Shown: piece after piece, positions 8,419 to 16,778 of the stretch
How positions within the stretch are numbered: position 1 is the first letter of the stretch
Layout of the letters: each line of letters begins with the position of its first letter
Source of the DNA: Methanobrevibacter sp.
GTDB taxonomy: Archaea; Methanobacteriota; Methanobacteria; Methanobacteriales; Methanobacteriaceae
DNA length: 64,000 bases
Assembly (NCBI RefSeq): GCF_017409525.1
Contig: NZ_JAFQSO010000008.1
Coordinates: 1 to 64,000, forward strand
Reading direction: 5' to 3'
Notes under the pieces: model-generated
What the model was told of the DNA's origin: nothing
Seen by the model: the letters and a program-made list of their open reading frames with translations, nothing else
The model's database searches: none
Program-made: the position numbers and the translations under genes

Positions 8419-9270
8419 ATGAACTTTAGAGAAAGAGAAGTAAAAATAGCATATATCAGGGAAGCAATTTTCTGCATTGCAACAGGATGCGCAGCGGGTC
8501 TTTTTGTATATGGACTATTTTTATACTTCAATATCGCCATTTTTGGCTGGAATTTAGGTTTGATTTTTGCGCCCCTGTCTGCGGGTTATGTGGAAACAGC
8601 ATTGGCCAATAGAATTATAGGACAAAACATCGGTGCAATCAGTGCATTCATCACGTTCATTCATACTACTTTTTGCAGTTTTATTTTAAAAAATCCGACA
8701 TTGGGAGTGAATGCCATTACAGCGATTTCACTAGCCGTGATTCTGCAATCCGCTTTCCCAACATTGATAAACTATATCATAATGGTTGGAGGTTTGGGAA
8801 TAATCTCCTACTTTTCAGGAATATTTAACAGAGTTACATCATTCTTCAAACGAAACATTGAATATGTCTATTACAAATACATTGTGAAAAAACCTCATGT
8901 TGTTGAAGTTGAGGTAGTTAAAGCTTTTGATGAAGAGGAAAGCAATCAAAGAATCAACGAATTAAATTTCTTTTTCATGACAAGTACTGATGTTATGGAT
9001 CGGAAAATCGTTAATTTAGGCCAATTCCAAGCAAACATAATACTTGAAAAAGACAAACGATTAGTTAATTCCGACCAGAAGAAAGTTGAGATGACCACAT
9101 TAACAAACCTTAAAAAAGGCAAAGACGATTCTTTAATAAAATTGGCTAAAATTATCAGCGAAGCTGGAGGAAATGGTGTTGTTGATTTGGAAATTGAATA
9201 TGGATTAATTGGTCTTGGCGGGGACAGATATCAAATAAGCGCAATGGGAATGGGCGTTTATTTGACTTGA
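8419..9270 (+). CDS. Membrane protein with a C-terminal YbjQ-like domain
   Basis: The 283-residue protein has about four to five hydrophobic segments in residues 10-145. A Lys/Glu-rich linker follows, and then a soluble domain from about residue 185 (FFFMTSTDVMDRKIVNLG) to the end (ISAMGMGVYLT). That domain shares the order of YbjQ proteins: an S/T-x-D/N start, a central helix with AGGNGVVDLEIEY, and an AMGxGV end. Its ATG directly follows the stop of the stand-alone YbjQ gene, so the two products may assemble together, the soluble one on the membrane-tethered one. I know of no name for this arrangement. The domain match is by eye. Confidence 0.8.
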   Translation: MNFREREVKIAYIREAIFCIATGCAAGLFVYGLFLYFNIAIFGWNLGLIFAPLSAGYVETALANRIIGQNIGAISAFITFIHTTFCSFILKNPTLGVNAITAISLAVILQSAFPTLINYIIMVGGLGIISYFSGIFNRVTSFFKRNIEYVYYKYIVKKPHVVEVEVVKAFDEEESNQRINELNFFFMTSTDVMDRKIVNLGQFQANIILEKDKRLVNSDQKKVEMTTLTNLKKGKDDSLIKLAKIISEAGGNGVVDLEIEYGLIGLGGDRYQISAMGMGVYLT

Positions 9271-9365
9271 TTAATTTTTCTTATCTGGAAAGACACTCCT
9301 AACTCTTTTTAAAAATTTTTTAAAGAACCTATTTAACCATCTTTTTTTCCGAATTAAGTCATAAT

Positions 9366-9402
9366 AACATTTATATAAAGATATTAACATAAATATATAA
9401 AA
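9366..9402 (+). promoter_or_regulatory. Tandem TATA-like boxes upstream of the secreted repeat protein
   Basis: TTTATATAAAG (about 9370-9380) and AAATATATAAAA (about 9391-9402) are typical archaeal TATA elements. They lie 55-90 bp upstream of the AAGGTG ribosome site at 9446-9451. Either would give a leader of about 30 to 60 bases, longer than usual here. Confidence 0.5.
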
Positions 9403-9456
9403 AAACTTTTTACATATTCAAAAAGAACTCATAATGAGAGTAAAGAAGGTGTAAAT

Positions 9457-12237
9457 ATTTCGATTAAAAAGACAGCATTATTTATCTCTGTTGTTTTAAT
9501 GTTCTTTTTAATATTAGGAGCAGTTAATGCATCCGAATTAGATAATGTAACAAATAATGAAAATACTAATTTATTAATGAATAAATTATCATCAGCAGAT
9601 TTAGAAGAAAAAAGTTTAGAAAGTGTTGTTGATGATAATACTTTAAATAATGCAAATGTGCAAGCAAATGGTGCTTCTTCAACAAATACAACCAAAACAA
9701 GCACTAAATTAACAGTCGATTCAGCACATTATTCCAAATCAAATACGATTTTCAAGGTTATTCTACAAGATAAAGATGGAAATCTATTAAATAATAAAAC
9801 CATTACTCTTAAAATTAATGGAAAAACTTATTCTGCAACTACAGACATTAATGGGTCTGCATATGTTAAAACTGCTTCACAAAAAATAGGAACTTATAGC
9901 GTGACTGCCAAATTTAATGGGAATTCAAAATACACCAAAAGCTCCTTTTCAGGCAAGGTAAAAGTGCTATCCTCCATTACAAATAGGGCAAATATTGTAA
10001 AAACATATGGAGTCGAAAAGAATTTTACGGCAACATTTTGGAAAGACAACGATAGACTATCAAATACAACTGTTAAAATCATTATTAATGGAAAAACATA
10101 TGCCGTTAAAACCAATTCAAAGGGTGTTGCTCAAATAGGCACAGACCTTGCACCAGGAAAGTATACCATTAAGTCATATAATCCGTATTCCAAAGAAACA
10201 ACATCAAATACACTGACAATTAATAAGGACAGTTCCAAGATTGTTGCATACAATGAATACATACCGCCTAAAACCAAGTATACTTATTCAATTACTTTAA
10301 AATCAGGGCAAAATACTCCTATCAGCAATGCAAAAATTCAATTCACATTCAACTATAAAAAAACAACTGCTTCAACAGACAAAAATGGGAAAGCAAGTCT
10401 TGCCATCCCTGCCCTTTCAAAAGGCACTTACAAAATTAGTTACTCCTATGGTGGAAATAGCAAATATAAATCTGTTTCAGGGTCAAAAACATTATATGTT
10501 CAAGATTCAACCACCAAATTAACTGCAAATAATTTGAAAATGCAGTATAATGACGGATCAATGTTTTCAGTTAAAGCAACCGACACATCAGGAAAAGCTC
10601 TAGTTAATAAAACCATTACATTTACATTAAATGGAAAAACAACCACTTCAAAAACTGATAGTGCAGGAATAGCTAAATTGGCAGTTGGAGATTTAAATCC
10701 TGGAACATATACCGTTAAAAGCGTTTATTCAAAATTAGGTTCTAAAGATTACAAGACTATAACAAACAGCATCACCATATCCAAACAAAAACTAAATATA
10801 AATACGGCAGATACAGTAGTGAAATACAACTCAGGTTCCAGTTTCCAAGCAATAATTAAAAACCAAACTGGAGCAGGCATTAAGGACATCACAGTCATAT
10901 TTACATTAAATGGAAAAACTTCCAATGTAACCACCGATGCAAACGGAATTGCAAAATTAGTCATTAGGGAACCAATGGGATCATATCCAATCACAACCCA
11001 AATCGTTGATACTTCACTTTATACTGCTCAAAAAGTAACAAATAACATATTAGTTAACGGCACTAAGTTTAGGGCCAGTGACATGACATTGCCTGCAGAT
11101 ACCCCCGCCACATTCTCAGTGACATTACTTGACACACTGAACAATCCAGTGAGGGCAACTGTTAAATTTACATTAAACAATAATGTAAAATCCGTACAGA
11201 CCGATGCCAACGGAATTGCAAACCTTCCAATATCTGGACTTAAAAAAGGAACATATAAAGTCACATATACTGACGGCTCTACTTCTGGAACATCTACAAT
11301 AACCGTTACAGACAAGGTTACATTGCAAGAAGTCATTAAGGCATCACAAAATGTTAAATCATACATAGAAGGCAATGGAGAACTGCCAAATACCGTTACA
11401 ATTGGCGGTGTAACTTACAATACTGCATCATACTTGTATATGGCATCACAAGCAATCATTAACCTAAAAAATAATAACAAAGGAGATATTGTCGTGAAAT
11501 CTGTAAACAATCCCGCCAATCCACAGGCAGCAGCAAATCTGGGCAATTTATATGACTACCTTTCAGTTGCAAAAAGCATTGTAAGCACAGCAAATTCAAA
11601 AGGAATGATGCCCGATTCAGTGAGTTCGGCTGTAGGAAACATAGGATATAACGGATTGGTATATGCCATTGCCCGTGTTGTAGCATTTTATGGCGATAAC
11701 TCAGCTATGCCTAACTATGTAGTTATCAAAACTTATTCAAAACCAAGTTATGATTCTCCTTTAAACACAAAGAACACAATTACAGACTTGAAGCCATATT
11801 TAGCGGCTTCAACCAATTGCCAAGTTAACGACCCTGCAATTGTATCAATAGTGAAATCACTTACTTCAGGATTAACTACCGATTTGGCTAAGGCAACTGC
11901 AATCTATAACTATGTGCGTGACTCAATTAACTATAATTTCTATTACAACACACAACACGGTGCTGTCGGCACTTTGAATGTTAAAAACGGTAATTGTGTT
12001 GACCAGTCACACTTATTAGTTGCCATGTATAGAACTGCGGGCCTTGCGGCAAGATATGCTCATGGGACATGCACATTCTCAAGTGGAACATACGGCCATG
12101 TCTGGACTCAGGTATTAATAGGCGACACCTGGATTGTAGGCGATCCGACAAGTTCAAGAAATTCACTTGGAAACGTTGCCAATTGGAATAACAATAATTA
12201 TCAATTTAGAGGGTTCTTCCAAAGCATTGCATTCTAA
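9457..12237 (+). CDS. Secreted Ig-repeat protein with pseudomurein-binding repeats and a transglutaminase-like cysteine hydrolase domain
   Basis: The frame encodes a signal peptide, about five to six Ig-like beta repeats (roughly residues 65-600, with recurring F.LNGK.....TD..G.A), two pseudomurein-binding repeats (about 606-760, for example NVKSYIEGNGELPNTV) and a C-terminal transglutaminase-like domain (about 790-912), numbering from ATG 9499. A Cys-His-Asp triad is visible: NGNCVDQ (Cys833), GHVWTQ (His867) and VGDPTS (Asp882). The order, wall-binding repeats then a C-H-D hydrolase, is that of pseudomurein endoisopeptidases PeiW/PeiP of methanogen viruses, so cleavage or remodelling of the cell wall is plausible. 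An adhesin role is the alternative. ATG 9499 would cut the signal peptide and lacks a ribosome site. AAGGTG at 9446-9451 points to an ATT at 9457, which supplies the missing Lys-Lys. Confidence 0.88.
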   Translation: MSIKKTALFISVVLMFFLILGAVNASELDNVTNNENTNLLMNKLSSADLEEKSLESVVDDNTLNNANVQANGASSTNTTKTSTKLTVDSAHYSKSNTIFKVILQDKDGNLLNNKTITLKINGKTYSATTDINGSAYVKTASQKIGTYSVTAKFNGNSKYTKSSFSGKVKVLSSITNRANIVKTYGVEKNFTATFWKDNDRLSNTTVKIIINGKTYAVKTNSKGVAQIGTDLAPGKYTIKSYNPYSKETTSNTLTINKDSSKIVAYNEYIPPKTKYTYSITLKSGQNTPISNAKIQFTFNYKKTTASTDKNGKASLAIPALSKGTYKISYSYGGNSKYKSVSGSKTLYVQDSTTKLTANNLKMQYNDGSMFSVKATDTSGKALVNKTITFTLNGKTTTSKTDSAGIAKLAVGDLNPGTYTVKSVYSKLGSKDYKTITNSITISKQKLNINTADTVVKYNSGSSFQAIIKNQTGAGIKDITVIFTLNGKTSNVTTDANGIAKLVIREPMGSYPITTQIVDTSLYTAQKVTNNILVNGTKFRASDMTLPADTPATFSVTLLDTLNNPVRATVKFTLNNNVKSVQTDANGIANLPISGLKKGTYKVTYTDGSTSGTSTITVTDKVTLQEVIKASQNVKSYIEGNGELPNTVTIGGVTYNTASYLYMASQAIINLKNNNKGDIVVKSVNNPANPQAAANLGNLYDYLSVAKSIVSTANSKGMMPDSVSSAVGNIGYNGLVYAIARVVAFYGDNSAMPNYVVIKTYSKPSYDSPLNTKNTITDLKPYLAASTNCQVNDPAIVSIVKSLTSGLTTDLAKATAIYNYVRDSINYNFYYNTQHGAVGTLNVKNGNCVDQSHLLVAMYRTAGLAARYAHGTCTFSSGTYGHVWTQVLIGDTWIVGDPTSSRNSLGNVANWNNNNYQFRGFFQSIAF

Positions 12238-12274
12238 TTAGTTTCTTTTTAGACGAAATAATGGTGGAATAACA

Positions 12275-13477
12275 TTGATTGTAAATGGAAAACGCTCATT
12301 GGCGCATGTTGAAAAAGTCACTTGGGTTAAACCAATTGAAGGCCATGATGGCCTTGAACTTATTGGAGTTCTAGGATGGAAATGCATCTCTGAAAGTGGA
12401 ACCTTTAGCGAAGGGGATTTATGCGTCTATATTGAAATCAACTCTAAAGTTCCAAAAAAAGAATGGTCCGAATTTCTATACCATCACGACTATGAAGTTA
12501 AAACAACACACTTTAAGGACCTTAATGTTATTTCTCAAGGAATTGCACTGCCACTTAATGTTTTTGACGTTGAAATACCAAATAAAGAAGGAGAAGATGT
12601 AACAGAACTGCTCAAAATAACCTCTTATAATCTAGAGGATTTTACTCTCCAAAGCGATTTGCCAAATGAATACGATTTGGAAAATCAGCGCAGAGAAGAG
12701 ATGATTGGAGATTCTGGAGATTGGTTAATGAATAGTGGATGGGGTAAAAAATCAATGAGCTATTTGTTTGGAGAAGAAAAAGACCCAAATCAAGGTTTTC
12801 CAACAAGATTCCCACACATTTCAAAAACAAACCTAGAATTCATTGAAAACATACCTGACATACTAAAAGATAAAACACCGTTCATACGTGCCCAAAAATG
12901 TGACGGCCTATCCGCAACATACATCCTTGAAAAAATAAAAAAGAGCTTCGGCAAGCCAGCATTTGAATTTTATGTTTGCTCGCAGAATTATCGGCTTTTT
13001 AAGAGAAATGATGACTCTTCAGACAATATGGAAAATTATTACTGGGAAATGGCTGAAAAATACGATATAGAAGATAAGCTTAAATTTTATCTTGAAAACA
13101 ATGAAGAGTGCGAATATGTCTGCTGGCAAGGTGAGATATGTGGTCCTGAAATTAATGGAAATCCTCAGAAACTAACCGAAAATCATCTGTTCTGCTTCCA
13201 GATGATTGACAGTGTGTTTGGAAAATTTGATATCCGCAATGCCAAGCATATCTGGTATGAATATGATATGGAATGTGTTCCAATAGAGAGCATGACCTAC
13301 ATTCTTCCGGATGATTTCGAAGAATTCAAAAGAACTGCAGATGGATATTACAGCAAAAATGTATGCGAAGGCCAAACTGACTGTATAAGAGAAGGCTGGA
13401 CATATTACAAAACAACAGACCCAAGTTTCAGCTTTAAAAACACTTCAATTAACTATTTAATAGACAAGAATATTTAA
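12275..13477 (+). CDS. RNA ligase, DRB0094/Rnl5-like family
   Basis: The 400-residue protein has an N-terminal OB-like region (residues 1-120, beginning RSLAHVEKVTWVKPIEGHD) and a nucleotidyltransferase domain with the KxDG adenylation motif (KCDG, Lys208). Further motifs follow, including a conserved EICGPEINGNP near residue 290 that fits the motif IV region. This is the architecture of Deinococcus DRB0094-type RNA ligases, which seal 3'-OH/5'-phosphate RNA ends. The start is TTG with GGTGG seven bases upstream. It overlaps the convergent TauE-family gene by four bases at the stops. The biological substrate in methanogens is not known; RNA repair is the family-based guess. Confidence 0.87.
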   Translation: MIVNGKRSLAHVEKVTWVKPIEGHDGLELIGVLGWKCISESGTFSEGDLCVYIEINSKVPKKEWSEFLYHHDYEVKTTHFKDLNVISQGIALPLNVFDVEIPNKEGEDVTELLKITSYNLEDFTLQSDLPNEYDLENQRREEMIGDSGDWLMNSGWGKKSMSYLFGEEKDPNQGFPTRFPHISKTNLEFIENIPDILKDKTPFIRAQKCDGLSATYILEKIKKSFGKPAFEFYVCSQNYRLFKRNDDSSDNMENYYWEMAEKYDIEDKLKFYLENNEECEYVCWQGEICGPEINGNPQKLTENHLFCFQMIDSVFGKFDIRNAKHIWYEYDMECVPIESMTYILPDDFEEFKRTADGYYSKNVCEGQTDCIREGWTYYKTTDPSFSFKNTSINYLIDKNI

Positions 13478-14292
13478 GGAACTATCCCCAACATTTTTAT
13501 AGCCATGTAAAAAACCAGACATGAAAATACTATTTTTAATTTCTTTTGAGGCACTTTATGTGCCATTTTAGCACCCAGATATGCGAGAGGCACTGAAAAA
13601 CAAGCAATTAAAAGAAAGTTAATAACACTTACATAACCTATCGAATAAGGGAATGTATTCACTCCCCAACCAGAAACGACATACGATAAAAATCCTCCAA
13701 CTGCAGTTAGGGAAATAAAAATAGATGATGTTCCAATAGCTTCTATCAATGAAAAGCCTAGAAGTGCAGTTAGAATAGCGATTAAAAATATGCCTCCCCC
13801 AACACCCAGAAGCCCTGATGAAAATCCGACCGCCAGCCCAGTGATGGAAATTGTGGCATAATTGAATGATACTCTAGCATCTTCACGTTCTTTATTAATG
13901 TTTACGATATTGTTAACAGTGATGAAAAGCAACAGGCATCCGAAAATTATTTCCAAAATCCTTGACGGCAATGCAGATGCTACAAAACCACCAATAACGC
14001 CCCCAACTATTCCAAAAATACCTAACTGAATCCCTGGCTTTATAATTCCATCCAATGTTCTGGTGTGTCTGTAAGCGCCGCTTATTGAAGTTGGAATAAT
14101 AATAGCCAAGCTAGTTCCCAAAGATATCAAAATTGCCAAATCAGGCACAACCCCAATGTACTTTAGCAAAAAGTATTGAAGGGGGACTATTAAAAATCCA
14201 CCACCGACACCCAAAAGTCCTGATGCGAAACCCGCACAAATGCCAATTAAAATTAAACCTATAATATACTCAATTGGAAACATAAACATCAT
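13474..14292 (-). CDS. TauE/SafE family sulfite/anion exporter-like membrane protein
   Basis: The 272-residue protein has about eight membrane segments and the duplicated signature GFASGLLGVGGGFLIVP (near residue 20) and GFSSGLLGVGGGIFLI (near 160), diagnostic of the TauE/SafE family (PF01925). Members move sulfite, sulfoacetate or other small organic anions across the cytoplasmic membrane; the substrate here cannot be told. There are alternative starts at 14292, 14289 and 14283. It is divergent from the next gene with only about 26 bp between starts, so transcripts on both sides are probably leaderless. Confidence 0.93.
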   Translation of the reverse strand: MMFMFPIEYIIGLILIGICAGFASGLLGVGGGFLIVPLQYFLLKYIGVVPDLAILISLGTSLAIIIPTSISGAYRHTRTLDGIIKPGIQLGIFGIVGGVIGGFVASALPSRILEIIFGCLLLFITVNNIVNINKEREDARVSFNYATISITGLAVGFSSGLLGVGGGIFLIAILTALLGFSLIEAIGTSSIFISLTAVGGFLSYVVSGWGVNTFPYSIGYVSVINFLLIACFSVPLAYLGAKMAHKVPQKKLKIVFSCLVFYMAIKMLGIVP

Positions 14293-14324
14293 TTATTTAA
14301 AGTATTAATATTAAATTATTGTTC

Positions 14325-15410
14325 ATGAAACTAAATAAAACTATCATAGTTGGATTGATTTTAATATTATTTTCAGGACTATTATTTGTAACAAACATTT
14401 TTAATCCAATTATCAGACCAATCACATACATATTCCTAATGGGATCATCAAAAGGCAAAGACATCATGTTTTTTGGTCTTTTAGGTTTATTCTTAATATT
14501 ATCACAGGTAATCAAGAAAGACATCGATGTCACCAAATATTTAAAAATCTCAATTGTGATTGGTTCCATCACTTTAGTTTTTGGAATTCTTTTAGAAGTG
14601 ATATTCAGATTGCAGATGGGAATAAAACTCAACACAATTTTTGCATCTATGACTAGCACAATGACAACTACAAGCATTTTGCATACTCATTTGATAAAGG
14701 CCATTTTGGGAGAGGTTCTAACTAAAATTATTGGACCTTTTATTCAAACAGACATTAATACAGGAGTCAGCCTATACCAATACCTTCCAAGTTTCAGTTT
14801 TCTAATAATAATACTGCTTCCAACATTGTTCATTACCATTGTTCTGGCTAGCCAAAAACGTCCATGGTTTTCAAATCTGTTGCTGGCATTCTTTTCAAGT
14901 TGCTTAATCATTGGAATTATTGACGGAGGATTATTCGGGACACCAGCAATTGTCGGAATAATGGGAATTTATCTAGTTTACAGAAACGGATACTACATTA
15001 CCCGGATTGCCGGAAAAATATTTAAAGATGAAAATTTACTTAAAGAAAACGAAAAGTACCAGCCCCCATATAGAAATAAGGGATTGAGTAAAAAAAGGCG
15101 TATCTTTAATCATATCTTAGTCTACATTGTTGTAATTGGAATAATATTCTTACGCTTTACAATTGCATTTGCAGGAGCAGAACCTGATTGTTATACCGTG
15201 GATGTCATAAATGCCACAGAAGATGAAATCGATTTGGGAAACATCAGCGATAAGGTCATCAGTGTTGAAAACCATACCGACTTAAACAAAATAACATACC
15301 TGATAGACCCATCTTACAATGAAATGCAACTTTTAAATGACCTAAAGGTTCCCCTGAATGATTCATGCGAATATTACACCGTTTCCTGGAACATTTATTC
15401 ATATTTATAA
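14325..15410 (+). CDS. Hypothetical multi-pass membrane protein
   Basis: The frame can begin at TTG 14319 or ATG 14325; I prefer the ATG, giving 361 residues. It has about eight to nine hydrophobic helices: pairs at about 5-50, 70-95 and 155-215, and one near 265-285. A soluble C-terminal tail of about 75 residues (AGAEPDCYTVDVINATEDEI onwards), rich in Asp/Asn, is probably extracellular. A basic linker, NKGLSKKRRIFNH, precedes the last helix. No family is recognised. The downstream EamA transporter starts within a few bases, so they probably share a transcript. There is no evidence for function. Confidence 0.8.
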   Translation: MKLNKTIIVGLILILFSGLLFVTNIFNPIIRPITYIFLMGSSKGKDIMFFGLLGLFLILSQVIKKDIDVTKYLKISIVIGSITLVFGILLEVIFRLQMGIKLNTIFASMTSTMTTTSILHTHLIKAILGEVLTKIIGPFIQTDINTGVSLYQYLPSFSFLIIILLPTLFITIVLASQKRPWFSNLLLAFFSSCLIIGIIDGGLFGTPAIVGIMGIYLVYRNGYYITRIAGKIFKDENLLKENEKYQPPYRNKGLSKKRRIFNHILVYIVVIGIIFLRFTIAFAGAEPDCYTVDVINATEDEIDLGNISDKVISVENHTDLNKITYLIDPSYNEMQLLNDLKVPLNDSCEYYTVSWNIYSYL

Positions 15411-15413
15411 TTG

Positions 15414-16310
15414 ATGCTCATGAAAAGAATATATATCATTTTACCAATTCTTGCAGGATTCATGTTCGGATCAACCGGAATATTCGTGCGAACATTAACA
15501 CAAAACGGAATTGACTCGACAACACTTCTGTTTTTAAGGTTTTCAATAGCCATAATTCCAATATTAATGGCAATACTGCTAACAGACAAAAGATTACTCA
15601 AGATAGACTTATCTGACATCCCCCTACTTCTAGCATGTGCCATATCTATTGTAGGGCTTAATTTATGTTATAACGAGGCCATAAATACCATACCCTTGTC
15701 TTTAGCTGCAGTGCTTCTTTCAATAGCTCCAATTTTTGTATTGATATTTGCATATCTCCTATTTAGAGAAAAAATCACATCAAAAAAGTTAGTTTGCATG
15801 CTTTTGGCCATATTTGGATGTCTGCTTATGACAGGAGTTTTAGAAGACAGTTTGACAAACATTCCATTATTTGGAATAGCTTTAGCTATCGGTGCAGGAT
15901 TATTCTGGGCAATTTATATAATGGCTTCAAAAAAATCAATCGAAAACGGCAAACATACCTACACCATTTTAATCTATTCCATCATCTTCATTTCAATTGC
16001 ACTCATACCTTTCACAGATTTCAGCCAGATTACAAGTTTCATCTCCATTAACCCCATATCAACAGCAATATTTTTAATATTGCACTCCACTTTCTCATTT
16101 GCCCTGCCATATATATTCTCAACATTGAGTCTAAACTACATGGACTCCGGAGTGTCGTCCATTTTTCTTTCAGGCTCAGAACCATTTGCAGCATTGATAT
16201 TCGGATTATTACTCTACTCAGAAGTGCCAACCCCACTAATGCTTTGCGGTTTCATCACCACCATAATTGCAATGATGATGCTGTCTAGAAAAGAAAGCGT
16301 GAAAAATTAA
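15414..16310 (+). CDS. EamA/DMT-family permease
   Basis: The roughly 298-residue protein has ten hydrophobic helices in two repeated halves. The opening GFMFGSTGIFVRTLTQNG and the mid-protein ALAIGAGLFWAIYIMASKK match the two EamA domains (PF00892) of drug/metabolite transporters. These export amino acids, nucleosides or other metabolites; the substrate is undetermined. Starts at TTG 15411, ATG 15414 and ATG 15420 are all possible and none has a good ribosome site, consistent with translational coupling to the upstream gene, whose stop is at 15410. A hairpin element follows the stop and may end the transcript. Confidence 0.92.
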   Translation: MLMKRIYIILPILAGFMFGSTGIFVRTLTQNGIDSTTLLFLRFSIAIIPILMAILLTDKRLLKIDLSDIPLLLACAISIVGLNLCYNEAINTIPLSLAAVLLSIAPIFVLIFAYLLFREKITSKKLVCMLLAIFGCLLMTGVLEDSLTNIPLFGIALAIGAGLFWAIYIMASKKSIENGKHTYTILIYSIIFISIALIPFTDFSQITSFISINPISTAIFLILHSTFSFALPYIFSTLSLNYMDSGVSSIFLSGSEPFAALIFGLLLYSEVPTPLMLCGFITTIIAMMMLSRKESVKN

Positions 16311-16748
16311 TTTTGGAATTCAAGATGAGAGGTGCATTTCAACTGTAAGTACCTCTAAATTAAACTTTTTTAAAATTAAAGTAAAATTAGTCTATTTAAC
16401 CTATTTAAAGAATAATACTAATTTAATTAAAAAAATAAAATCGCCCAATCCAACAAATCGAAAACCTGATAAAAATCTTGACTTACTCGATTGAAATTCT
16501 CATACAGTAAACATCAAAAAACTGTTGAAATCAGAAAATGAATATGCTAATAACGATTTTCAATAGAACTAAAAAATCATGACTGATATTTATCAAAAAT
16601 AAGTAAACGATTCAACAGAATGCATCAAATAGAGAAATTTTTTAATACTCCAAAAAATCGGCAAAAAACACATCTCCTAGAAAAGAATTATTTTCTAGAG
16701 ACCTGAAAAAAACCACCTAAATTTAGATTCATGCATTTTTTACAAAAA
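16311..16748. other. Intergenic region with a hairpin element at its left end
   Basis: About 440 bp lie between the EamA permease and the glycosyltransferase. The left end holds the 16324 hairpin element described separately. The rest, 16370-16748, is AT-rich with no convincing ORF, RNA gene or long repeat that I can see. Confidence 0.5.
16324..16372 (+). terminator. Terminator-like hairpin containing a 24-nt block shared with 55684-55707
   Basis: AGAGGT (16328-16333) pairs with ACCTCT (16351-16356), followed by T-rich sequence, just after the EamA permease stop. The block from 16324 to 16347 matches 55684-55707 at 22 of 24 positions. In both places it can be read as ATG plus six codons and TAA (M-R-G-A-F-Q-L here, M-R-G-A-F-Q-V there). 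Whether it is a terminator family, a small RNA or a micro-ORF cannot be decided from sequence. Confidence 0.55.
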
Positions 16749-16760
16749 TTTATAAATTTA
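16749..16760 (+). promoter_or_regulatory. TATA box of the glycosyltransferase gene
   Basis: TTTATAAATTTA is centred about 25 bp upstream of the ATG at 16779. That places the transcription start at or next to the start codon, as for leaderless archaeal mRNAs. Confidence 0.55.
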
Positions 16761-16778
16761 AAAAATAAATTTTTAACT

